Assembly: GCA_947426265.1 (NCBI GenBank)
Contig: CANEDJ010000037.1
Coordinates: 1-14,850, forward strand
Direction of reading: 5' to 3'
Source: MGBC102946 sp022793145
Lineage (GTDB): Bacteria; Bacillota_I; Bacilli_A; RF39; UBA660
DNA: 14,850 nucleotides
Shown: positions 7,757-14,113 of the stretch, in pieces
Layout: every line of letters starts with the position of its first letter
How positions within the stretch are numbered: the first letter of the stretch is position 1
Program-made: the position numbers and the translations under genes
The notes under the pieces: model-generated
Told to the model about the DNA's origin: nothing
Seen by the model: only the letters and a program-made list of their open reading frames with translations
Databases searched by the model: none

Positions 7757-7785
7757 TTGAAATTTTTGTGAAAGAGTGTTAATAT
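7757..7785 (+). promoter_or_regulatory. Promoter of the small lipoprotein gene
   Basis: A -35 box TTGAAA (7757-7762), a 17-bp spacer and an extended -10 (TGT then TAATAT, 7780-7785). Its transcription start (about 7792) lies just before the strong AGGAGGTG (7797-7804). No terminator separates it from the preceding DHHW gene, so read-through is also possible. Confidence 0.6.
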
Positions 7786-7809
7786 ATTAGTTATAGAGGA
7801 GGTGTAAAA

Positions 7810-8199
7810 ATGAAGAAGGGAAAATGGTTAGTTGCATCTTTACTTGTTTTATTAACAATGACTGGATGTGGTAGTAAAAGTTTAACTTGTACTTCTGAAA
7901 CAAATTCATTAGGAATGGAAATGAAAAGTACAATTAGTTCTGAGTTTAAAGGTGATAAACTTAACTCTATGAAAGTAACTGTTGATGTTAAATTACCAGA
8001 AAGCATGATGAGCCAAAAGAAAACTATTATGGAATCATTCGAAAAAGAAAATACTGTAAAAGAAGCTAAAGTAAAAGAAACAAAAGATGGTTTTAAAGTA
8101 GAAGGTAGTGCTGATGCGAAGTCTTTAGGAACAGATAATAACGCTAAATATGACGACGTTAAAAAAACTCTAGAGTCAGCTGGTTATAAATGTAAATAA
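7810..8199 (+). CDS. Small lipoprotein, function unassigned
   Basis: This is a 129-residue exported lipoprotein. A basic N-terminus and hydrophobic stretch lead to the lipobox LTMTGC, giving lipidated C20. Two further cysteines, C27 (SLTCTSE) and C128 (GYKCK at the C-terminus), could form a disulfide linking the two ends of the mature domain. The mature part is rich in Lys, Glu, Ser and Thr and looks like an alternating beta-strand and helix fold. The overall pattern recalls small YehR/DUF1307-type lipoproteins, but I cannot confirm the family. The start is fixed by a near-consensus AGGAGGTG 5 nt upstream. The gene has its own promoter and a strong terminator. Confidence 0.85.
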   Translation: MKKGKWLVASLLVLLTMTGCGSKSLTCTSETNSLGMEMKSTISSEFKGDKLNSMKVTVDVKLPESMMSQKKTIMESFEKENTVKEAKVKETKDGFKVEGSADAKSLGTDNNAKYDDVKKTLESAGYKCK

Positions 8200-8221
8200 A
8201 AAGAGCAGGGCTCTTTTTTTT
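8198..8221. terminator. Bidirectional terminator between the lipoprotein gene and sigK
   Basis: A 9-bp perfect stem (AAAAAGAGC 8198-8206, GCTCTTTTT 8210-8218) with a 3-nt loop has a T tract on the plus strand and a T-rich run on the minus strand. It lies between the converging stop codons of the lipoprotein gene (8199) and the sigK fragment (8220). Confidence 0.88.
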
Positions 8222-8606
8222 AATCACAATTATTTTTATTTTTGATAAACTCATGGAGCATTTTAGTAAGTGCTCTTTTTTCAATTCTAGAAACATAGCT
8301 CCTAGATATTCCTAATTTTTTTGCAATTTCTTTTTGTGTAATTGCCTCTTCATTATTTAGCCCATATCGTTTTACAATGATTTCTTTTTCTCGTTCTGTT
8401 AAAATATCAAAGTATTTGTGGAGAAGTTTAATATTATTTTTTAAATGTAAATCCAGTGCAAAATCTGGTTTTGGAGCTTTTAATATATCTAAAAAAGTAA
8501 TCTCATTTCCATCTTTATCAAAACCTACAGAATCATTAATACTTATATTTTTTGTGTTTTTCTTATCACTTCTAAAGTGCATTAAAATTTCATTTGAAAC
8601 TCTCAC
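8220..8606 (-). CDS. sigK: sigK 3' half (SpoIIIC-like C-terminal part of sigma-K), split by an integrated element
   Basis: This is the C-terminal half of the late mother-cell sporulation sigma factor. From N5 onward the protein reads as sigma-K: NEILMHFR, then the FDKDGNEITFLDIL linker, the region-4 start DILTEREKEIIVKRYGL, and the helix-turn-helix QKEIAKKLGISRSYVSRIEKRAL with KMLHEF at the end. The SRSYVSRIEKRAL and HEF combination fits SigK better than SigE. Region 2, which binds core polymerase and the -10 element, is absent, so this piece cannot work alone. The open frame begins at a GTG (8606) with no Shine-Dalgarno, and homology starts at the AATGA core (8594-8590). In Bacillus subtilis sigK is interrupted at the same protein position by the skin element. 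Function would require excision to join the 5' half, which lies outside the window. Confidence 0.9.
   Translation of the reverse strand: MRVSNEILMHFRSDKKNTKNISINDSVGFDKDGNEITFLDILKAPKPDFALDLHLKNNIKLLHKYFDILTEREKEIIVKRYGLNNEEAITQKEIAKKLGISRSYVSRIEKRALTKMLHEFIKNKNNCD
8588..8599. other. Attachment-site junction in sigK with AATGA core
   Basis: The minus strand reads TTTCA-AA-TGAAA: 5-bp inverted arms around a central AA (8594-8593). AATGA occupies 8594-8590. It gives Asn-Glu in the sigma-K frame and the TGA stop in the recombinase frame. From memory, AATGA is the crossover core of the B. subtilis skin element. A non-palindromic central dinucleotide in a dyad fits a serine-recombinase site. The other junction is not in the window. 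Confidence 0.72.
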
Positions 8607-10341
8607 TTGTTGGAAAGCTAGATATTCTTAAAACATCGCTTGTTTTACTACAAGCACATACATCTTTATCTTGTAATATTCTAGCTCCTATAAAATTAAT
8701 TGTAATATCCTCGCCATCAGTTGTTACAGAGCTTACAAGAAGCTTTATTAGGTTTCTTTTAGTATTTAGGTCTAATTCGTTAAATTCGTTAAAATACGTG
8801 TCTAAAACGTTTAATAAAAGGTCAGCAGTATCTTTATCATTTATTTCTTCATAATTGGTATTCGTTAGATCCTTTATTTGTTTTTCAATTTTTAAATTTT
8901 GTTCTTTTAAGGATTTTATTTCTTTAGAAATATCATCCAATAAATCAATATCTACATATTTAATTTTATCTAGTAAAGAATTTATATCTTTTTCATTTTT
9001 AGTAAGTGATGATCTTAAAGTTTTTAATTCTTCATTATTTTTATATTCTTCTGTAAAAGTATTTTTAGAGATTTCTTTTAATGATTGATAGAATAGGGAT
9101 TTAGGATTCGCAAGTTCTTTTATTTTTTCCATCACTAAATCATCAGCTTCTAGTCCATTAATATTTTTACAAGTACATTTTTGTTTCCTACTTTTATCTT
9201 TTAATTCGCACATATAATCAAATCTTCTTCTACCATCTTCAGTAATGGTTTTATTTTTAAGTTTAGGTCGCATAAAAGAGCCACAATGAGAACATCTTAT
9301 AAGTCCTGAAAGTAGTGAATTACTTGCAGATGGTTTACGATACCTCATATCACTATTTTTAAGTAGTAGTTCTTGGATTTCTACCCATTCTTTACCACTT
9401 ACAACACCTTTATGCTTTCCAATAGAAATAATCCAATCTTCAACATCTCTTTTTATAACAACTTTATTTTTTCCTTTATGTTCTGTTTTATTGTAAACCA
9501 TTAAGCCATGATTCCCATTAAAATCTTTTTCTTCTGCATAAATTTCTACATCAAACTTTTTAAAGTATTCTAATGTGTCTTTATCAGCATAAGCATAAAC
9601 AGGATTCGTTAAAATATTTTTTAATCCCCAACGTGAAAAATATTTATTATTTTTAGTTTTTATATCATGTTGAATTGTATAAGTTTCTAATTTAGTTAAA
9701 GATTTTAATTCTAGCATTTTTTTAAATAGAGTGATGATAATAGGCATTTCTTCATTTTCTGTAAGTTTAAATAACTTACGTTTTTTTCCATCAATTGTAA
9801 TATGTTCTATTTGTTCTGAAGCAAAACCGGTAGGAGTATTCCCACCAAGCCAACGACCTGTTTTAGCAAGATCGATCATATTATCTCTTATACGTTCGGC
9901 AGTAGTATCACGTTCTAGTTGAGCAAATACAGAACTCATAAACATCATCGCACGACCACTAGGAGTTACATTTTCTATATTTTCAGTAGCTGATAAGAAA
10001 ACCACACCATAATTATCAAGTTCTGTTACTAAATTACTAAAATCTGTTACATTACGACTAATTCTATCTAATCTATAAAAAGCTATGACTTTAATTTTAT
10101 TATCTCTTATGTCTTTTAACATCTTTTGAAAAGCTGGGCGATTCATATTATAACCAGTAAATCCCTCATCTTCATAGACAATAATATCATTATCTAAATC
10201 AATGTCATCAAATTGAAAAGCTATTTTTTTCTTACACATTTCTATTTGATTCTTGGTGCTTTCTCCTTTACCTGTATATTTTGATTTTCTAGAATATACT
10301 GCTATTTTACGATCATCTTTTTTCTTATTTGAATTTTGCAT
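8590..10341 (-). CDS. Large serine recombinase, SpoIVCA-like sigK-element excisionase
   Basis: This is a site-specific DNA recombinase of 583 residues. The N-terminal resolvase domain (about 11-160) has YSRKS with candidate nucleophile S20 and R18, YRLDRISR (89-96) and QLERDTTAER (141-150). The recombinase domain (about 170-330) includes GGNTPTGF and GLKNILTNPVYA. The zinc ribbon has C350, C353, C378 and C389 or C391. A Lys/Glu-rich coiled coil covers about 430-495, followed by a C-terminal tail. The length and order are those of large serine integrases. Its stop codon TGA is part of the AATGA core, so the same core would restore the stop in the excised circle. AAGGAA lies 8 nt before the ATG. 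By position it is the likely enzyme that excises the element during sporulation. An ordinary phage or transposon integrase that happens to target sigK is the alternative. Confidence 0.94.
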   Translation of the reverse strand: MQNSNKKKDDRKIAVYSRKSKYTGKGESTKNQIEMCKKKIAFQFDDIDLDNDIIVYEDEGFTGYNMNRPAFQKMLKDIRDNKIKVIAFYRLDRISRNVTDFSNLVTELDNYGVVFLSATENIENVTPSGRAMMFMSSVFAQLERDTTAERIRDNMIDLAKTGRWLGGNTPTGFASEQIEHITIDGKKRKLFKLTENEEMPIIITLFKKMLELKSLTKLETYTIQHDIKTKNNKYFSRWGLKNILTNPVYAYADKDTLEYFKKFDVEIYAEEKDFNGNHGLMVYNKTEHKGKNKVVIKRDVEDWIISIGKHKGVVSGKEWVEIQELLLKNSDMRYRKPSASNSLLSGLIRCSHCGSFMRPKLKNKTITEDGRRRFDYMCELKDKSRKQKCTCKNINGLEADDLVMEKIKELANPKSLFYQSLKEISKNTFTEEYKNNEELKTLRSSLTKNEKDINSLLDKIKYVDIDLLDDISKEIKSLKEQNLKIEKQIKDLTNTNYEEINDKDTADLLLNVLDTYFNEFNELDLNTKRNLIKLLVSSVTTDGEDITINFIGARILQDKDVCACSKTSDVLRISSFPTSESFK

Positions 10342-10377
10342 ATTTTTAGTTCCTTTCCAATATGTATTAACTTAATA

Positions 10378-10387
10378 TAGTATATCA
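10378..10387 (-). promoter_or_regulatory. Promoter region of the recombinase gene, possibly sporulation-specific
   Basis: On the minus strand TGA precedes TATACT (10384-10379), an extended -10 for the housekeeping sigma factor, with no clear -35. The same bases read GATATACTA (10386-10378), one mismatch from CATANNNTA, the -10 pattern of sigma-E/sigma-K promoters. The two readings cannot be separated by eye. The leader would be about 31 nt. Confidence 0.4.
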
Positions 10388-10421
10388 CAAAAACAAAATA
10401 ATAGATATAGTTAGTCAAAAT

Positions 10422-10440
10422 AAAAAAGACTATAAAAGTC
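10422..10440 (-). terminator. Weak terminator after the cargo genes
   Basis: On the minus strand GACT (10440-10437) pairs with AGTC (10431-10428) around a 5-nt loop, followed by six T. Only four base pairs form, so termination may be partial and cargo transcripts may read into the recombinase gene. Confidence 0.4.
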
Positions 10441-10445
10441 AATTT

Positions 10446-11438
10446 TTATTCCCAATTAGCAATCTTCCATGTATTATTATCTTTTTTGATTGTCGCAGTT
10501 AAAACAGAATAAGTTTTTTCTATACCATCAGTACAAAGTAACCCAACAATACATTTTGTTTCTCTTTCGTAATCTATCGTAACATTTATTTTTAATTCTG
10601 TATCATTTATGTAACTATTGATACGATATTTAACAGGATCATCCATTAGATTTTTAAATGTATAACTCTTATATGTGTCTTTCCAATTATTTTTAAAAGC
10701 ATTAGAAAGCATTTCAAAATTTTCTTCTATAAAATATTTCTTAATCGTGTTTTTATTCCCATTATTAAATCCTACTAATGCAATCTCTTTAAACATAGGT
10801 TTGATATTATCATCTAATTCTTTTATAAAATCATCCTTAAATCTAGAAACATCAATAACAGAGTCGTTTTGATAAGTCATATCAATATAATTTTCTTTAT
10901 AATCTCCTTTTTTATCTTTTAAAGAGGGATTAGTTGCTAAAATGTCATAACTTACATTTTTAAAAGCAGTAAATTTATATGTTGCCATATTATCATTAAT
11001 ACTTGGGTTAGATAATTCTACACCATCTACACTAACTTTTGATGATGAGTAAGATTCTATAGATCTTTCCTCATATAAATCATCTATATAAACTTTATTT
11101 GTCTTTTTATCTACCTCAATATTTAGTGAATCATTGTCGTTAATCGTTAGTTTATAATAAATTTTGTTATCATCTTCTTTTGATTTTGTTGTCGTACAAG
11201 TAGTTATAGTTTTTTTGTTTTCTTTCATCTTTTTAGCAAATATTTCTTTTGCTTCATCTTTTCTTTTGTCAGTTAAAAATTTACTATCAGGCAAGTATGC
11301 TATATCTAGCATATCTTCATAATTTTCTTTAATTAATATATCACAATATTGTTCGGCGATTTTTTCTGCCTTGTTACCACAACCTGTTAGCATGAAAGCT
11401 ATTATCATAATTATACTTATATATTTTATTTTTTTCAT
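10446..11438 (-). CDS. Lipoprotein with TcaA/NTF2-like architecture, element cargo
   Basis: This predicted lipoprotein has 330 residues from the ATG at 11438. The signal peptide ends in FMLTGC, lipidating C20. The mature part appears as: a helical then beta region (about 22-130) starting AEKIAEQYCDILIKENYEDML, which resembles the first helices of NTF2-like domains; a middle beta domain (about 135-195) with KVSVDGVELSNPS; and a C-terminal segment (about 200-330) ending in TATIKKDNNTWKIANWE, again NTF2-like. The order recalls TcaA-type envelope proteins; this is inference from pattern, not a confirmed family. The frame extends upstream to 11489, but the lipoprotein leader and the match to the neighbouring leader favour 11438. 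It is the last gene of the cargo run, 19 bp after the preceding stop. Confidence 0.8.
   Translation of the reverse strand: MKKIKYISIIMIIAFMLTGCGNKAEKIAEQYCDILIKENYEDMLDIAYLPDSKFLTDKRKDEAKEIFAKKMKENKKTITTCTTTKSKEDDNKIYYKLTINDNDSLNIEVDKKTNKVYIDDLYEERSIESYSSSKVSVDGVELSNPSINDNMATYKFTAFKNVSYDILATNPSLKDKKGDYKENYIDMTYQNDSVIDVSRFKDDFIKELDDNIKPMFKEIALVGFNNGNKNTIKKYFIEENFEMLSNAFKNNWKDTYKSYTFKNLMDDPVKYRINSYINDTELKINVTIDYERETKCIVGLLCTDGIEKTYSVLTATIKKDNNTWKIANWE
11378..11438 (-). repeat. Lipoprotein-leader repeat, copy 1
   Basis: These 61 bp encode the signal peptide and lipobox of the downstream lipoprotein. They match 11928-11988 at about 53 of 61 positions by eye without gaps. The proteins diverge completely after the lipobox Cys-Gly. 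Confidence 0.7.
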
Positions 11439-11457
11439 CTTTTCATTCATTCCTTTC

Positions 11458-11988
11458 CTATAATTCCTTTGTATTAATTGTATAATCACTATTTGTACTA
11501 ATTAATTCATAAACATTTAAAATAGCATAATCTTTATCATAACTATCTACAAAAATTGTATCAATTGTTTGTTTATCACAATCATCTTTACACCATATAC
11601 TAGATACTTTGATTTTCTTTTTTTCTCCTGCTTTTAAACTTATTGTTTCTTTACTTCTTATAGCAAATGGTTTATCATTTGTATCCCTAACAAAAAATGT
11701 ATAACCAATATTATCAATAGTTTCTTTAGAAGTATTTTTTATAGTAAATTCAAATTCAACATCTCCAGCAAGTGTTTTATTATTATTTACCTTATTTTCT
11801 TTATGTTTTAATTTAATTCCACTAACATTTACTTTGTCATAATTTTTTACTTCGTTAAAAGTATAGTATAGATAGTCTGCTGATGTAGGGTGTACCACAT
11901 TTGCTAAAGCTACCTTTTCACTGCTTCCACAACCTGTTAACATTAAAATCATTAACATAATTAAACTTAAATATTTTATTTTTTTCAT
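11458..11988 (-). CDS. Lipoprotein with an immunoglobulin-like (FxLYD-type) domain, element cargo
   Basis: This is a 176-residue lipoprotein with lipobox LMLTGC and lipidated C20. After a polar segment, residues about 75-160 read as one beta-sandwich: VEFEFTIKNTSKETIDNIGY, then SLKAGEKKKIKV. This pattern of 'internal strand, NTS, then a Gly-Glu turn' is typical of FxLYD/DUF4352-like domains that stabilise surface proteins. C133 and C137 (WCKDDCD) are a likely disulfide pair. The start at 11988 follows GAGGT by 8 nt. The gene lies 22 bp downstream of the large surface-protein gene and 19 bp upstream of the next lipoprotein gene, whose leader it closely resembles. Its specific role is unknown. 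Confidence 0.8.
   Translation of the reverse strand: MKKIKYLSLIMLMILMLTGCGSSEKVALANVVHPTSADYLYYTFNEVKNYDKVNVSGIKLKHKENKVNNNKTLAGDVEFEFTIKNTSKETIDNIGYTFFVRDTNDKPFAIRSKETISLKAGEKKKIKVSSIWCKDDCDKQTIDTIFVDSYDKDYAILNVYELISTNSDYTINTKEL
11928..11988 (-). repeat. Lipoprotein-leader repeat, copy 2
   Basis: This is the counterpart of 11378-11438, encoding the leader of the upstream lipoprotein. Most differences are single third-position or hydrophobic-to-hydrophobic changes. Confidence 0.7.
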
Positions 11989-12003
11989 TTTCTTTTACCT
12001 CTT
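11978..12003 (-). repeat. 26-bp translation-start repeat, copy 1
   Basis: This block holds the Shine-Dalgarno AAGAGGT, an A-rich spacer, ATG and the next codons (Met-Lys-Lys-Ile). It is identical over 26 bp to 14088-14113 at the start of the large surface-protein gene. Confidence 0.8.
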
Positions 12004-12010
12004 TCTTTAT

Positions 12011-14098
12011 TTAATCTTTTTTGTAATAAATAGATGGATCTCCTAAACCACCACTAGAAACAATACGAACTTTATTCTTATTAGTACTATAGTAACAAGT
12101 GCCTAAAACATAATCGTAGTCCTCTTTTGGTTTCTCATATCTACAATTATTTTCATTAGAATCACATTTTTCGCACCAATCATTTTTTGTTTCATAATGA
12201 GTTCCAACAGGAATTATTCTAAAAGTAGAACTTTCTTGCCCCTGAAAATAACCAATATCATATTTTAAAATATATATATTATTTTCTACTTTGATATTTT
12301 CTAATTTTGCTCTTCCATCTTTTGATCCATCACTCATTTTATTGTAATCAATATTTATTCCATCTTTATCAATTGTTATTGTTTTAGAATCGTTAGATGT
12401 ATATGTTCCTATAAAGCATGAATAATCTCCATTTAATATTTTCTCTTCACATTTATCTTTTATTTTTCCCTCTAATTTTACGATAGGTAACTTTTTTTCA
12501 TAAGTTAGTTCTGCTTTTGTAACGATAAAATGTGTTTCAGCATAAACTCCAGCACTTACAAAGGCACCAATTTCCATTTTTCCATCTATTTGATCTTTAT
12601 TAGATGAATTCATATAATTTATTTGCCCATCTGCATATATTCCAAGTGGAGCTTTAATACCAGCTTCCATAACTCTACAGAAATTAACATTTACTTTTGG
12701 CACTATTCCTAATTTTGCATTTGCTTTTCCTAAAACATCATAAGAACTATCTTTAATATTAAAATCAAAATTTTTATAGAATCCTTTATTGTTATGTCCA
12801 AATAAAATATTAAAATTATTTTTAACATTTAAATCTGCCTTTAAAACTAATTCTAATTCTTTTAAAAGATCTAATTCTAAATCAACACTTAATCCTAAAA
12901 TAGGTGTAGGAATAATCGTTTTCCCAAGAGAAACATCTTCTTTAGATTCATCACTTTTAGCATTATTTAAAATGTCTTTAAATAGTCCTGCTTTAAAACT
13001 TATATCATCATTTACATCTTCTTCAAAATTGAATTTATATTCTTCATTTTCTACAGGGTTGATATTAAAATCTGTATTTATATCAATATCAAGTCTAGCA
13101 CCTATATCATGTTTAAATAACGTTATATCTGCATGAGCTTTTAGTTTAACTATAAGTTCTATATCTAACTTCATATCATGGTTATCTAAAGTACTCTTAA
13201 ATATTGATTTATTCTCGTGATTTAAATTGATACTAACTAAAACTTTAGCACTTCCATCTTTTTGAGATTCTATCTTTACATCAAAAATATCTTCTGCATA
13301 AACATTTGGGATAATATGATCTAAAAGTCCATTTTTTGCGATGGAAATTTTAATATAATCTTTTAATTCTTCATTAGCAATAAAATCATTTAATTTTAGG
13401 TTAAATTCTCCATATATATCGAGTTCTTTAAATAATTCTTCTAAAGTGGGTGCATTTGTTTTAATTTTGTAATCATCATTTTCTTTTATTATTTCCATCA
13501 CTTTAAAAGCAATTACTTCATCTTTATTTTGATAATACAAAATATCATCTTTTTTAAATTCTTTATTAGATGTAATGGTATAGTAAGTATCATCTTTTGA
13601 AATATCTGTGATAGTATCCTTACTTACTTTAATAACATTACCATTTAATACCTGTGTGTTAGAATTAGGTCTAACGATTGTAAAATATAAAGTCTTAATA
13701 TCTTTTAATTTTTCATTTGTGAATGTTGCATTTTCTAAAGTTATTTTGTAGGTCTTTCCAGCTTCATAATCTTTATTAGAAGCTATTACATAATTTTCTT
13801 TACTTTTACTTATATTAGAATCTATTTCTTTGTCATTTTCATCTACTATTTTGTATTTAATTTCTTCATCTTCACTTGATACATTAAATTTAATGTCTGC
13901 ATTAGCTTTCATTAGATAATAGCTATCATCTTCATACTGAACTAAATAATCACTAGAATCAGCTATTTTTAAAGTATCTCCAACAACAAACTTATCATTT
14001 TTACTATTTATAAAGTAGTAGATCAAGCCACCAGCAATAAGCAATACTAAAATAATAATAGGAATAATATATTTTTTGTTTTTAATAATTTTTTTCAT
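12011..14098 (-). CDS. Large single-anchor extracellular beta-rich protein, element cargo, unrecognised
   Basis: I do not recognise this 695-residue protein. It has a short basic N-terminus, one hydrophobic anchor at about 10-30 (IIPIIILVLLIAGGLIYYFI) and then a large polar exterior part. Residues about 35-145 look like an immunoglobulin-like beta domain (GKTYKITLENATF). Residues about 150-215 form a further small beta domain. A long middle part (about 270-545) alternates charged and hydrophobic residues in strands (LDIELIVKLKAHADITLF, SVDLELDLLKELELVLKADL), suggesting an extended amphipathic beta sheet or lipid-binding surface. The C-terminus (about 548-695) is cysteine-rich, with C550, C561, C642, C645, C652 and C668. 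GAGGT lies 8 nt before the ATG. The gene starts 13 bp after the membrane-protein gene and is followed by the lipoprotein genes. The four products may act together at the cell surface. Confidence 0.85.
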   Translation of the reverse strand: MKKIIKNKKYIIPIIILVLLIAGGLIYYFINSKNDKFVVGDTLKIADSSDYLVQYEDDSYYLMKANADIKFNVSSEDEEIKYKIVDENDKEIDSNISKSKENYVIASNKDYEAGKTYKITLENATFTNEKLKDIKTLYFTIVRPNSNTQVLNGNVIKVSKDTITDISKDDTYYTITSNKEFKKDDILYYQNKDEVIAFKVMEIIKENDDYKIKTNAPTLEELFKELDIYGEFNLKLNDFIANEELKDYIKISIAKNGLLDHIIPNVYAEDIFDVKIESQKDGSAKVLVSINLNHENKSIFKSTLDNHDMKLDIELIVKLKAHADITLFKHDIGARLDIDINTDFNINPVENEEYKFNFEEDVNDDISFKAGLFKDILNNAKSDESKEDVSLGKTIIPTPILGLSVDLELDLLKELELVLKADLNVKNNFNILFGHNNKGFYKNFDFNIKDSSYDVLGKANAKLGIVPKVNVNFCRVMEAGIKAPLGIYADGQINYMNSSNKDQIDGKMEIGAFVSAGVYAETHFIVTKAELTYEKKLPIVKLEGKIKDKCEEKILNGDYSCFIGTYTSNDSKTITIDKDGINIDYNKMSDGSKDGRAKLENIKVENNIYILKYDIGYFQGQESSTFRIIPVGTHYETKNDWCEKCDSNENNCRYEKPKEDYDYVLGTCYYSTNKNKVRIVSSGGLGDPSIYYKKD

Positions 14099-14113
14099 TT
14101 TCTTTTACCTCTT
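14088..14113 (-). repeat. 26-bp translation-start repeat, copy 2
   Basis: This copy is identical over 26 bp to 11978-12003 and contains the ribosome-binding site and start of the 695-residue protein gene. It also overlaps the end of the membrane-protein gene upstream. Confidence 0.8.

Noticed and set aside
8220..8606. The sigK fragment as a complete small sigma factor starting at GTG 8606
   Set aside because: Region 2 is missing, there is no Shine-Dalgarno before the GTG, and the homology begins at the AATGA junction rather than at the start codon.
8594..9922. Plus-strand frames within the recombinase gene
   Set aside because: They are low-complexity Ser/Leu-rich shadows of the recombinase coding strand.
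12789..13136. Plus-strand frame of 115 codons inside the large surface-protein gene
   Set aside because: It is a Ser/Leu/Lys-rich antisense shadow of the 695-residue gene with no supporting signals.
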